In this document: piece after piece, positions 16,703 through 25,211 of the stretch
How positions within the stretch are numbered: the first letter of the stretch is position 1
How the letters are laid out: every line of letters begins with the position of its first letter
Source of the DNA: PALSA-1444 sp964291045
Lineage (GTDB): Bacteria > Chlamydiota > Chlamydiia > Chlamydiales > Rhabdochlamydiaceae
Direction: 5' to 3'
DNA length: 64,000 nt
Assembly: GCF_964291045.1 (NCBI RefSeq)
Contig: NZ_OZ197277.1
Location: 682,001 to 746,000, forward strand
Translations under genes and position numbers: made by a program
Notes under the pieces: model-generated
Told to the model about the DNA's origin: nothing
Seen by the model: only the letters and a program-made list of their open reading frames with translations
The model's database searches: none

Positions 16703-19135
16703 TTATGAGTCAAGTTGTTGATGCGCCTTGTAAAAATTCACGATTTCTTGATGAGAGGAAGATAACCTATAAGAAGGGTGATTGAGTATATTTTGGATTT
16801 CAGATTTTTGAAAAAATTGAGAAGATAAGGTTTTTACCTGGGTCATAAACTCTTTAAAGGGTAAAAAGTTTCCATTAGAGAGCCGAATTTTTTCTCTTTT
16901 TTGTAAAAAGGGTGAGAAAAACTTATTGATCAGAAGAAATTCTTCAATATTTGGACTCAGCTCAAATGCCTGTAGATACAGCTCAAAACGGTTTTTTCTC
17001 TCTTTACCGGGGATTTGAATGGTTCCATTTGAAGGAAGAGTTTCAGCTAGTGCGCAGTAAGCTTTGACGTGCTTAGGATCGAGTTCAAGCGTTTTTAAGA
17101 AAAGGCCCATTTTTTGCATTTTTTCTTTTGAAGACATTTCAACAGTTTTCCCAGAGGGGAGATAAGATCCTAAATTATAATAGAAATTGGCTGTGCGAGG
17201 ATTTAACCGAATCGCCTCTACTAAAAGCTGCTGTACTCCCATTTTTTTTCCTTGAGGAAGTGTAATGACTTTTCCTGGAGCTAAAGAAAATGCAAGACTT
17301 TGATAACTATTCGCAAACTCAGGATTTAACCGAATCGCCTCAAGAAAAAGAGCTTCTCTATCCATGATTAAGGTAGGACTTAGTTGAATTTTTTCTTCAG
17401 AAAAGAGAAGAAGCCCTAATTTATAATAGGTGAGATAGTAAGTAGGGTGCTTTTGAATAACGATCTGATACACCTCTTTTTCACTTTTTAGAGTTCCGTC
17501 TTCAAGCTTTATAGATTGTCCTGGAAGAAATTGAGAGATAAAATTTTCAAGATTTTGAGGCCGCATCTGTTCTAAAGAAGAGATTCCTTGAGAAAAAGCT
17601 CTTCCTAATAGCTCTATTTGATCTAAAGAGACCGTGTCAGATGAGGAGACTGTTTCTGAAACTCTCATGCCTTTTAGAACAAGATCTCTTTGTGTCATAA
17701 CACTATTATTTAACAGTGTGACTGTTTCTCCTGGCTGAATAACCTTTGAAAGAATAGTGTAATTTTCTTGATGTGTAGGTTCTAAATCAATGACCTTTAA
17801 TAAAAGATCTTTCCTAGTCATGATGCTCTGATTGGGCAGTGTGATTTTTTCCTCTTTATCTAGAGCCATAGCAAGAAGCTTGTAGGCCTGCGTATGATGG
17901 GGATTTTGATCAATGGCATCACAACAAAGCTGCTGAATTTTGGGCTTAAGTCTTTCTACAGTGTTACTCTTTTGATCTAAACGAAGTAAGATGCCAGCTA
18001 TTTGACATCTCATATCATACGATGCTGGGGAACAAGGGTCTATCTCAATAGCAATTTCATAAAGCTCTCTTCGGTTTAACACTCTGCCATCCAATAGAGT
18101 CACCGTTTCTGCAAAAAGATCTAAAGTAAGCCCTAGGTATCTATAGAGCTCTGCATGCTTAGGATTGAGATCAATGGCTTTAATGAATACATCTTGCTGC
18201 GTTAGAAAAAATCCTTGAGGAACAGTCAATGTTTTTCCACGGCTCCACTTAAGAGCTAAGGCTAAGTAGCTTTTTGCATGATTAGGATCGCATTTTATTG
18301 CCCGGGTAAGTAAGAATTCAATTCCAATCTCTTCTCCCTGTGTAGTTAGATGCACTCCTTCTTCTTCTACAAAAAGAGCAAGTTCATAGTAGGCTTCAGC
18401 AAAATCAGGATCTAAACGAATCGTTGTTTCTAATAATGCCTGTTTTATTTTGATTTGAACCCCATTATCCATAGAAACAGTATTGCGATGTAAAATACGG
18501 GAATAGTTGTAATACAGCATGGCGTTTTTGGGTTCTTTCTTGAGTTCTTCTTGAAACTCCTCAGGAGAAATTTTTTGAAGATTTTCTAGAGGAGTTTTAG
18601 GATTAATCATCAGAGAATAAACAGGGGATTTTCCTTCGTATAGTTTTTCAAGAGCTTTTTTATTATTGATGAGTATCTCATTCATTTCTCGCAGGGTATA
18701 ATCCGGAAGATAATGCGTGATTAAAGTCTTATCTAAAGGGCAACATTTATCACTTAATGCCTCTTCACCTGTTGAATGGCCGCAAGGAACAAGAGTCACG
18801 GCTTTTTTCAGAAGTTCATAAGAGCCAATCGTTTTAAATTTTTCTAATATCAGATGGTGAAAATCATAAACGTCATGGTGACAAAGCTTTGTTAAATCTC
18901 GAAATAAAAGATTGGGGATAAATTTTTCAATTTTTAGATTATCAAGAGGGCATTGCTGATTTTGTTTAAACACTTTTTCCGCTGTCTCTTGACTTAAGTG
19001 ATGGCCACAAGGCAAGAGTGTAACAGTTTGCACTAAAGAACCTGTTGTCACAGGATCTTCCAAGGATTCTTCGATAAGAGTCTTAAAATTTTGAAGCTCT
19101 TTTTTTAATTGAAAATTATTTGTAATCGTTGTCAT
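16703..19135 (-). CDS. Double U-box-like / TPR protein, putative host-directed E3 ubiquitin ligase
   Basis: 810 residues. Two RING/U-box-like modules lie in the first 140 residues. The first has LEDPVTTG, LLPCGHHLS, QQCPLD and IPNLLFRDL; the second has LVPCGHSTGEE, CCPLD and LPDYTLREM. The order DPVT-CGH-CPLD-PN-LRD follows U-box domains, which recruit E2 enzymes in eukaryotes. The remainder is a long array of about 40-residue TPR-like units (type AIDLNPKHAELYRYLGLTL) separated by strand-like inserts (type ITLPNQSIMT). There is no signal peptide. A full-length paralogue lies at 25208-27676. Ligase activity and secretion are inferences. Confidence 0.78.
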   Translation of the reverse strand: MTTITNNFQLKKELQNFKTLIEESLEDPVTTGSLVQTVTLLPCGHHLSQETAEKVFKQNQQCPLDNLKIEKFIPNLLFRDLTKLCHHDVYDFHHLILEKFKTIGSYELLKKAVTLVPCGHSTGEEALSDKCCPLDKTLITHYLPDYTLREMNEILINNKKALEKLYEGKSPVYSLMINPKTPLENLQKISPEEFQEELKKEPKNAMLYYNYSRILHRNTVSMDNGVQIKIKQALLETTIRLDPDFAEAYYELALFVEEEGVHLTTQGEEIGIEFLLTRAIKCDPNHAKSYLALALKWSRGKTLTVPQGFFLTQQDVFIKAIDLNPKHAELYRYLGLTLDLFAETVTLLDGRVLNRRELYEIAIEIDPCSPASYDMRCQIAGILLRLDQKSNTVERLKPKIQQLCCDAIDQNPHHTQAYKLLAMALDKEEKITLPNQSIMTRKDLLLKVIDLEPTHQENYTILSKVIQPGETVTLLNNSVMTQRDLVLKGMRVSETVSSSDTVSLDQIELLGRAFSQGISSLEQMRPQNLENFISQFLPGQSIKLEDGTLKSEKEVYQIVIQKHPTYYLTYYKLGLLLFSEEKIQLSPTLIMDREALFLEAIRLNPEFANSYQSLAFSLAPGKVITLPQGKKMGVQQLLVEAIRLNPRTANFYYNLGSYLPSGKTVEMSSKEKMQKMGLFLKTLELDPKHVKAYCALAETLPSNGTIQIPGKERKNRFELYLQAFELSPNIEEFLLINKFFSPFLQKREKIRLSNGNFLPFKEFMTQVKTLSSQFFQKSEIQNILNHPSYRLSSSHQEIVNFYKAHQQLDS

Positions 19136-19346
19136 CCCTAACCTAAAAAAGCATTTTTTATTTATATCAAATTTTTTTCTTTTGATGAATTTAATTCAGC
19201 TTAAACTCAAATAAAGAACTTTCCTATCTCAAGATAACATGAGATCATCTCAGTTTAGATCATTAATCTCTTCTTTAAATAACAAAAATCTCTATTCAGT
19301 GGAGCCCCTTTTAAGTTTTTACCTCAAGAGAATTTTATGAAGCGTT

Positions 19347-20549
19347 TTAAGATAGATATTGTTCTATTATAGATGCGAAAGGCATATTAGGATCCAAAGC
19401 AATTGCTTTCATAAAAAGCTCTTTTTTTGTCACTGAAGATCCATCTAAGAAGGTAACCTCTTCATTTTCATCTAAAAGAAGGCCTAATTCATAATATGCA
19501 AGAGGCATATCAGGATCCAAAGCAATTGCTTTTATAAAAAGCTCTTTTTTTGTTATGGAAGGTTTATCTAAAGGCTTAAGAGCTCCATTCTTACCTACAA
19601 GAGTAAAAAAATTATCCTTATCTAAAAAAGTAATAATTCCATTTTCATGTAAAAGAAGAGGAGCATTATTCTTATCGTAAAGAATAAATTCTCTATTTCT
19701 ATCTAAAATAGTAATTTCTTTATTTTTTTCTGAAAAAGCAAGCTTTTGATCCTCATTTAAAACAATAAGAGCTTCATTCTTATCTAAAAGGTTTGCTAAG
19801 CAAAAATAGACTTCATTCTCGTTAGGCGTAGGGCCGAGGCTAATCACCTTAAGATAAAGCTCTTTTTTTGTCATTGAAGACCCATTTAATAAGGTAATTT
19901 TTTTCTTAGATATAATAGAGGCTAAATTGTAATAAGCTGCAGTCATATTAGGATCAAGATCAATGGCCTTAATGTAACAGTCTTGAACTGACATGCTTTT
20001 ATTCTTAATCTGTAGATTCCCACCGCTCACATCTAGGAGATATCCTAAATTCAAATAAGTTTCAGCTGATTCACTGCCTTGGTCAAGGAGGCTAAGGTAC
20101 ATATTTTTAGCCTTATCAAAAAGATTAGCTCTATTGAAATCTTGATCTCCTAACTGAATTGTTGTTTGAGTCATAACTAAAGAAGCGTCCAAGTAGATGT
20201 AATATGCTGGTATCAAAGGATGGGCGCGAATTTTTTGTAAACATTCAAGTTGTTTAGCATAAAGATGCGCAATAAGATTGATGGATTTCCATTTTACATG
20301 AATAGATGTAAAACTAATGGTTTTAATGACAACGCAATATCCAACGATACGGTAAAAAAAAGAGGTGATCGGTTGATAATGAAAAAAAATAGTTTCTAAA
20401 GCTTTAAGAAGAGGGAGAGCAACTTTAGCCACTTGATTTAAAGAGCAAAATATTCTCTCAATTTGAGAAAACTCTTTTTCAAATTCAAGAATGTTAACAG
20501 ATTCTCTTAAATTCCAAAGATGTTCAATATGTTGAGGTGAAATTTGCAT
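19347..20549 (-). CDS. TPR-like repeat protein lacking the U-box region
   Basis: About 400 residues from the ATG at 20549 (AAGGT upstream); a GTG at 20579 is the alternative. The N-terminal 140 residues are unlike the neighbours. The C-terminal part has TPR-like units nearly identical in style to the U-box proteins (KKELFIKAIALDPDMPLAYYELG). A central segment of about 75 residues instead contains short strand-like repeats (EITILDRNREFILYDKNN), suggesting expansion of the inter-TPR insert. It probably derives from the U-box/TPR family. Function unknown. Confidence 0.7.
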   Translation of the reverse strand: MQISPQHIEHLWNLRESVNILEFEKEFSQIERIFCSLNQVAKVALPLLKALETIFFHYQPITSFFYRIVGYCVVIKTISFTSIHVKWKSINLIAHLYAKQLECLQKIRAHPLIPAYYIYLDASLVMTQTTIQLGDQDFNRANLFDKAKNMYLSLLDQGSESAETYLNLGYLLDVSGGNLQIKNKSMSVQDCYIKAIDLDPNMTAAYYNLASIISKKKITLLNGSSMTKKELYLKVISLGPTPNENEVYFCLANLLDKNEALIVLNEDQKLAFSEKNKEITILDRNREFILYDKNNAPLLLHENGIITFLDKDNFFTLVGKNGALKPLDKPSITKKELFIKAIALDPDMPLAYYELGLLLDENEEVTFLDGSSVTKKELFMKAIALDPNMPFASIIEQYLS

Positions 20550-21146
20550 TTTTTTTAATAACCTTATATTAAAAATCACGTAATTATTATGATTGTAATC
20601 ATTTTAATTAATATTTTCAATATTTTTTGTATTTAAATAGTATACATATGAATAGAATTCATTAACAATGCGGGATAATGCAGTATGCATAAAAAATAAT
20701 TTCCTTATTTTTAGACCCATTGAGGGCAAGATCTTAGCTGTCATGAGATGAATCTTACCCAGCTTAATCGCAATGATTTTTTATAAACATACACTTTCTT
20801 AACATTGACCTCCCTATTTTTTATCTCTAGAGGGGAGATTCTAAAAAATCAATGCCCTCACAACAAAAAATACCTAGACTATTTATCAGCCTGACAGTCA
20901 GTAAGTTAAAATAAATGACTTAGAAAAAAGGTGTTTTATCCTGGATAAAAGCTTCTTCTTCCATTAAATGCAAAAGAGCTGTGCTCTTTTCAAATAGAGT
21001 TTAATTGTAATATTTTTTTATAAAACAATTGAAAAATAAATTTTTAATCGTGTATATCATGATTATAAAGACAGTAAATAAGAGAGCATCTCTTAGAGAA
21101 GGTCTGATGATAGATGAATATCCATGATTAATAAGGAGTCAATTCA
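20550..21146. other. Intergenic region, no gene seen
   Basis: About 600 AT-rich bases between the divergent TPR gene and the Hc2-like gene. The part next to the TPR gene start (20580-20650) is especially rich in A/T. No coding frame, RNA fold or repeat was convincing. It should contain promoters for both flanking genes. Confidence 0.45.
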
Positions 21147-21290
21147 ATGGCTAAAGTTGTAAAAAAACAAGCTGCTGCAAAACCTGTTCGTAAAGTAGCT
21201 GTTAAAAAAGTTGTCGCAGCTCCTGCAAAAAAAGCTGTTTCAGCTGTCAAAGCAGCTCCATCTGCTAAGGCTAAAAAAATCGCAAAGTAA
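21147..21290 (+). CDS. Small Lys/Ala-rich histone H1-like (Hc2-type) protein
   Basis: 47 residues. GGAG lies 8 bases before the ATG at 21147. The composition is almost only Lys, Ala, Val, Pro and Arg (MAKVVKKQAAAKPVRKVAVK...), like the repeat tails of chlamydial Hc2, which compacts the nucleoid in elementary bodies. It is much shorter than typical Hc2. A strong terminator follows, so it is an independent monocistronic gene. It could be a minimal DNA-binding tail or a ribosome-associated basic peptide; DNA binding is inferred from composition. Confidence 0.75.
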   Translation: MAKVVKKQAAAKPVRKVAVKKVVAAPAKKAVSAVKAAPSAKAKKIAK

Positions 21291-21307
21291 GAATTTTTTC
21301 TTATATC

Positions 21308-21337
21308 AAGAGCTGGCATTTAGGTGCCAGCTCTTTT
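21308..21337 (+). terminator. Rho-independent terminator of the Hc2-like gene
   Basis: AGAGCTGGCA at 21309-21318 pairs with TGCCAGCTCT at 21325-21334 around a 6-base loop and is followed by a short T run. It lies 18 bases after the stop codon. Confidence 0.85.
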
Positions 21338-21466
21338 CTTATTGGATCATCACTTCCTCATCTGTAGGCACTTCTTTCATAGACAGCTTATAAGTCAGAT
21401 ATAGATTTTGAAGAGAGGGATTGGTTATAGTATTTTAATAACACCTTTAAAGAGAGAAGAAACCAG

Positions 21467-22255
21467 ATGAAAATTGCCATTATTGGATGCGGATCGATGG
21501 GATCAATGTTAGCTAGGCATATTGCGTTAATGCATTCTGTGATCCTTTGTGATAGAAATAAAGAGAAAGGAGAGGCTTTAGCAAAGGAAACCAAGTGCAT
21601 TTTCTCTCATAGCCCTCAACAAGCAATTGAAGAGGCAGAAGGGGTTATTTTGGCTTTTAAACCTAAAGATTTAGAGGCATTTTCACAGCAGATGGGAAAA
21701 TGTTTTTTAGAGCGTCATTTCATTATTAGTATTTTAGCCGGAACTTCTCTTTTAACATTAAATCGGTATTTTCCTCAGGCCCAAATTATCCGGGGAATGC
21801 CGAATTTAGCCCTAACTTGTGCAAAAGGGGTCATGGGCCTTACAGCCCATTTAACTGTAGATAAGGATATCAAGGAAAAAGCGCACTCTCTTTTTGAAGG
21901 GCTTGGCCTGATCACTTGGGTGACAGAAGAGAAGCTAGAAGCGCTTTCTGTTTTAACAGGATCAGCTCCTGCATTTATTTTTGTAATGATTGAGGCGATG
22001 ATTGATAGTGGAATTGCTTTAGGTTTTTCTAGTCATGAATCAAAACGGCTTGTTTTAAAAACACTAGAGGGATCTGTAGAGCTCCTTTCTCTTACAGAAA
22101 AATCTCCTACAGATTTAAAATGGCAAATCACATCTCCTGGAGGCTCTACGATTGCAGGGCTTGAAGTGTTAGAAAGCCGTGCTATCCGGGGTATTATTAT
22201 GCAAACTTACCAAGCAAGCTTTAAAAAAGTACAAAGCTTTTTGGTAGAGGGATAA
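21467..22255 (+). CDS. proC: Pyrroline-5-carboxylate reductase
   Basis: 262 residues. It reduces 1-pyrroline-5-carboxylate to proline with NAD(P)H. The Rossmann motif IAIIGCGSMGSMLA is at the very N-terminus; IRGMPNLAL and the family signature TSPGGSTIAGLEVLE are near the middle and C-terminus. AGAGAGAAG upstream can serve as ribosome site. No other proline biosynthesis gene is adjacent. Confidence 0.95.
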   Translation: MKIAIIGCGSMGSMLARHIALMHSVILCDRNKEKGEALAKETKCIFSHSPQQAIEEAEGVILAFKPKDLEAFSQQMGKCFLERHFIISILAGTSLLTLNRYFPQAQIIRGMPNLALTCAKGVMGLTAHLTVDKDIKEKAHSLFEGLGLITWVTEEKLEALSVLTGSAPAFIFVMIEAMIDSGIALGFSSHESKRLVLKTLEGSVELLSLTEKSPTDLKWQITSPGGSTIAGLEVLESRAIRGIIMQTYQASFKKVQSFLVEG

Positions 22256-22276
22256 AATACAAAAGAGCCACTTTTT

Positions 22277-23173
22277 TCAAAACCACTGATGTAAAGTTAA
22301 AGCAATAGCAGGATCTATTTTTCTCGCCTCTTTCATCTCAGTCACGCTTATTTGAGGAGATAGGGTTTTAAGAAAAAGCGATAAAATGGCAGGCGGGCCA
22401 TTCACTAGCGGAATGGCTCTTTTAAAATCAATTCCTGGATGCGGATTTTCAAGCCAAGCTTTTTTGAAGACATGAAGTCCTATCCCAATAGCTATACAGC
22501 AAACGCTTAAAAGAGTGATAACAAGAGCTGGCCAAGCAACCAGCATTCCTATAGCACATACCACGCCGATGACAGCTCCTAAGACTCCAATTCCGTGCAG
22601 TATTTCCTTTTTTTTAGCAGCTACTCTCATGTTAACTAAATCTTCAAATTGGAGCTGTTGCAATTTTTGATCCACATGAGAAGAGCCGTTTTCATCCAGA
22701 ATATTGACCGTATCAAATTGCAGCTCTTTTTGAAGATAATCAGGGAGTGTTTGCCTGAGCTGGGTAAAGGGTATTTGTTTTAAAAGCGCTCTAGAAGTTT
22801 CAAGAATACGGGTTTTTTCCTCTTCATTAAGATGAGAGGGGAAATACCCAATGGATTGCAAAGTTTTATTTTGTTGATAAAGGGCAATGATTTCTGAAAA
22901 AAGAGAAATACCACTTCCTATGAGATTAATGGATCCAACAAACTGAAGAAAAGAGAGTCCATTAAGCACAGAAGAGATGTTATTGTAAATATTTGTTGAA
23001 ATTAAGTAGGAATAAGCCCCCATTTTTTGAATCACGGTTGTAGCATAATTGGTGATATTTGTAGCGCTTTGAGTCAGTTGAAAAGAGTGATCAACAAGTC
23101 CTAGAACATGCCTTTCTTTGATGGCACTTCTCAGTCCTTCAAATACGTGTCTTGTAGATATCGGTAATGACAT
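22277..23173 (-). CDS. Hypothetical membrane protein, Inc-like hydrophobicity
   Basis: 298 residues with a strong ribosome site (GGGAGGATAT before the ATG at 23173). A moderately hydrophobic region lies at about residues 65-95. A long bilobed hydrophobic block of about 45 residues lies near 195-240 (IGVLGAVIGVVCAIGMLV then ALVITLLSVCCIAIGIGL) with only a few residues between the lobes. A bilobed hydrophobic domain is the hallmark of chlamydial inclusion-membrane proteins. There is no classical signal peptide. I recognise no named family, and the Inc assignment rests on hydropathy alone. Confidence 0.7.
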   Translation of the reverse strand: MSLPISTRHVFEGLRSAIKERHVLGLVDHSFQLTQSATNITNYATTVIQKMGAYSYLISTNIYNNISSVLNGLSFLQFVGSINLIGSGISLFSEIIALYQQNKTLQSIGYFPSHLNEEEKTRILETSRALLKQIPFTQLRQTLPDYLQKELQFDTVNILDENGSSHVDQKLQQLQFEDLVNMRVAAKKKEILHGIGVLGAVIGVVCAIGMLVAWPALVITLLSVCCIAIGIGLHVFKKAWLENPHPGIDFKRAIPLVNGPPAILSLFLKTLSPQISVTEMKEARKIDPAIALTLHQWF

Positions 23174-23317
23174 ATATCCTCCCTCTCTAATTACTATTTT
23201 AATTAAATTATTATTTTAATTATATAGTTTAATGATCAGAAATAGATATAAATAGAGTATTTTTGAATACTAACAGGTAAATCAGGGGGGTATCAAGATA
23301 GAGACACCCCCTAGAAG

Positions 23318-23632
23318 TTATTCTTTCTTTTGTCTCATATAATAGCTAAGAAAAATAAGGACACTCCAACTGAAAAGGCTCAAAGCTCCTGCAGGCAGGA
23401 AATGGGCCATTTTAATCCACCGTAAGGTAAAAAATGCACTCAGTATTAAGAGGGTGATAAAAAGCCCTCTATAGGCTAAGAGAGGCTTTTTACGCGTTAA
23501 AAAAAGAAAAGAGAGAAGAGAGCCTGTGGATAAGGTTCCCATCATAAGAGAAGCTACGCTTCCTGCTTTGAAATAGCCGATCAAAGATCCTATAAATAGA
23601 AGCACTGTGTAAATAAAAATTAAAATATTCAT
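23318..23632 (-). CDS. Small four-helix membrane protein, TMEM14-like
   Basis: About 104 residues from the ATG at 23632; an in-frame TTG at 23647 is less likely because AAAGGA touches it without spacing. Three to four membrane helices fill the protein. GSLIGYFKAGSVASLMMG near the N-terminus matches the glycine-rich pattern of the TMEM14/UPF0136 family, small membrane proteins of uncertain function in bacteria. A GC-rich imperfect hairpin (23284-23312) follows its stop. Confidence 0.7.
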   Translation of the reverse strand: MNILIFIYTVLLFIGSLIGYFKAGSVASLMMGTLSTGSLLSFLFLTRKKPLLAYRGLFITLLILSAFFTLRWIKMAHFLPAGALSLFSWSVLIFLSYYMRQKKE

Positions 23633-23651
23633 TGTTGATGTTTGCAATCCT

Positions 23652-23680
23652 TTGACTTTGTATAAAAAAGTGTGTAAAAT
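23652..23680 (+). promoter_or_regulatory. Promoter for the YqaA-like gene
   Basis: TTGACT at 23652-23657, 17-base spacer, TAAAAT at 23675-23680. The predicted transcription start (about 23687) is only a couple of bases before the ATG at 23689, so the mRNA would be nearly leaderless, which agrees with the lack of a ribosome site. Confidence 0.5.
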
Positions 23681-23688
23681 AATACCTT

Positions 23689-24276
23689 ATGGTAGGAAGT
23701 TCTCAAAAAATTTACTTATGGGCTGCTCAAAAAGCACGCCATCCGTTAGCGCCTGTGTGGCTGAGTATGGTATTTTTGCTTGAACTGATTTTATTTATCC
23801 CTATGGATGCCATATTACTCTTATTTTGTCTAGAAAATCCCTCAAAAAGATATCTCTATGCCCTCATGGCAACACTTTCTGCGGTAGTGACAGGTGCGAT
23901 AGGCTACGGACTTGGGTTCATGATGTGGGATGTTTTAAAACCTTATGTGCTAGATCACTTAGTCTCTTCGACGTTTTTTTACCGTATCACCGATTACTAT
24001 CAAAAGATACAACATATAGCTGTCTTTTTAGGAGCTCTTCTTCCTGTTCCTTATAAAGCAGTCACGTTATCTGCAGGAGTGAGTCACCTGGCTTTTTTTC
24101 CTTTTTTAGGAGCGGTATGTGCTGCAAGGTGGATCAGATCTTTTCTCATTATTAAAGCGATTGAAAAATGGGGAGATCAAATTAAGGAATTTATGCATCG
24201 GTATTTTCATCATGTCATTTTAGGGATAAGCCTGAAGCTTGCTTTCATTTTATCTTGTTTATGGGCTCTATCATGA
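23689..24276 (+). CDS. DedA/YqaA-like (VTT domain) membrane protein
   Basis: 195 residues with about five hydrophobic segments. The pattern ELILFIPMDAILLLF, then GAIGYGLGFMMW, then FLGALLPVPYKAVTLSAGV resembles YqaA-type members of the DedA/SNARE-associated family, thought to act in membrane lipid or ion homeostasis. Its stop overlaps the tsaC start (ATGA), so the two genes form an operon. Confidence 0.78.
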   Translation: MVGSSQKIYLWAAQKARHPLAPVWLSMVFLLELILFIPMDAILLLFCLENPSKRYLYALMATLSAVVTGAIGYGLGFMMWDVLKPYVLDHLVSSTFFYRITDYYQKIQHIAVFLGALLPVPYKAVTLSAGVSHLAFFPFLGAVCAARWIRSFLIIKAIEKWGDQIKEFMHRYFHHVILGISLKLAFILSCLWALS

Positions 24277-25211
24277 TGAAACTCTTCCATGCTCACGAAA
24301 TACCTCAAGCGGCAGAGCTTATGCTTCAGGGAATACCTGTTGCATTTCCTACAGAGACAGTCTATGGCATGGGAGCCCCTTTTTCAGATCAAAAGGCAGT
24401 TAACCGTATCTTTACCTTAAAGGGAAGGCCCTTAGATAACCCTTTAATTTGTCATATTGCTCAACTTGATGATCTCTATTTACTCGCAAGAGAAGTTCCA
24501 GATGAAGCTCTACTCTTAGCCAACCATTTTTGGCCAGGCCCTTTAACCCTTGTTTTAAAGCGAAAAGAGATTGTTCCTGATTGTGTTACAGGAGGGCTTG
24601 ATACAGTAGCAATTCGGATGCCTTCTCATCCTCTTGCTCTTGAACTGATCCAGCAGGTTAAAGCGCCCATTGTGGGCCCCTCTGCAAATCAATCAGGAAG
24701 ACCTAGCAGCACATCAGCTCAGCATGTGATCCATGACTTTCAAGGAAAAGAGTGCGGGGTTATTGATGGAGGCGTTACAGAAGAAGGACTTGAATCCACA
24801 GTGGTTTTTTTAGCAGACACTCCTCCTCTTATCTTACGGCAAGGAGCCATTACGCAAGAAATGCTTGAAAAAGTATTAGGATGTGAAGTTAAAAGTGCTA
24901 AGGGAGATACGCTAAAAGCCTCTCCAGGGACACGGTATCGCCACTATGCTCCTAGAGCACAAGTGACAATTAAAAGAGACTTTCATGACGTGCATCTCCT
25001 TCCTAACAAAAAGTATTTTTTAGCCAGCACTTTAGCTAAAGAAGGGTATCATCACCTTAAGCCCTCTAACTTATATCAGCTATTAAGAAAATCTGATGAA
25101 GAGCTGTGTGATGAGGTCGTGATTGTGTGCCTAGATAAAGAGTGGAATAATCTTGCCTTAAGAGATCGTTTACTGAAAGCGTCAGGACACTCATCTCTTT
25201 CCTCTTATTAA
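24273..25211 (+). CDS. tsaC: Threonylcarbamoyl-AMP synthase (Sua5/TsaC)
   Basis: 312 residues from the ATG at 24273, which overlaps the previous stop. It makes threonylcarbamoyl-AMP for t6A37 modification of ANN-decoding tRNAs. The YrdC domain shows FPTETVYGMGAP, KGRPLDNPL and SANQSGRPSSTSA. After SPGTRYRHYAP a C-terminal Sua5 domain of about 100 residues follows, so this is the long Sua5 form. Its stop overlaps the convergent U-box/TPR gene by 4 bases. Confidence 0.94.
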   Translation: MMKLFHAHEIPQAAELMLQGIPVAFPTETVYGMGAPFSDQKAVNRIFTLKGRPLDNPLICHIAQLDDLYLLAREVPDEALLLANHFWPGPLTLVLKRKEIVPDCVTGGLDTVAIRMPSHPLALELIQQVKAPIVGPSANQSGRPSSTSAQHVIHDFQGKECGVIDGGVTEEGLESTVVFLADTPPLILRQGAITQEMLEKVLGCEVKSAKGDTLKASPGTRYRHYAPRAQVTIKRDFHDVHLLPNKKYFLASTLAKEGYHHLKPSNLYQLLRKSDEELCDEVVIVCLDKEWNNLALRDRLLKASGHSSLSSY

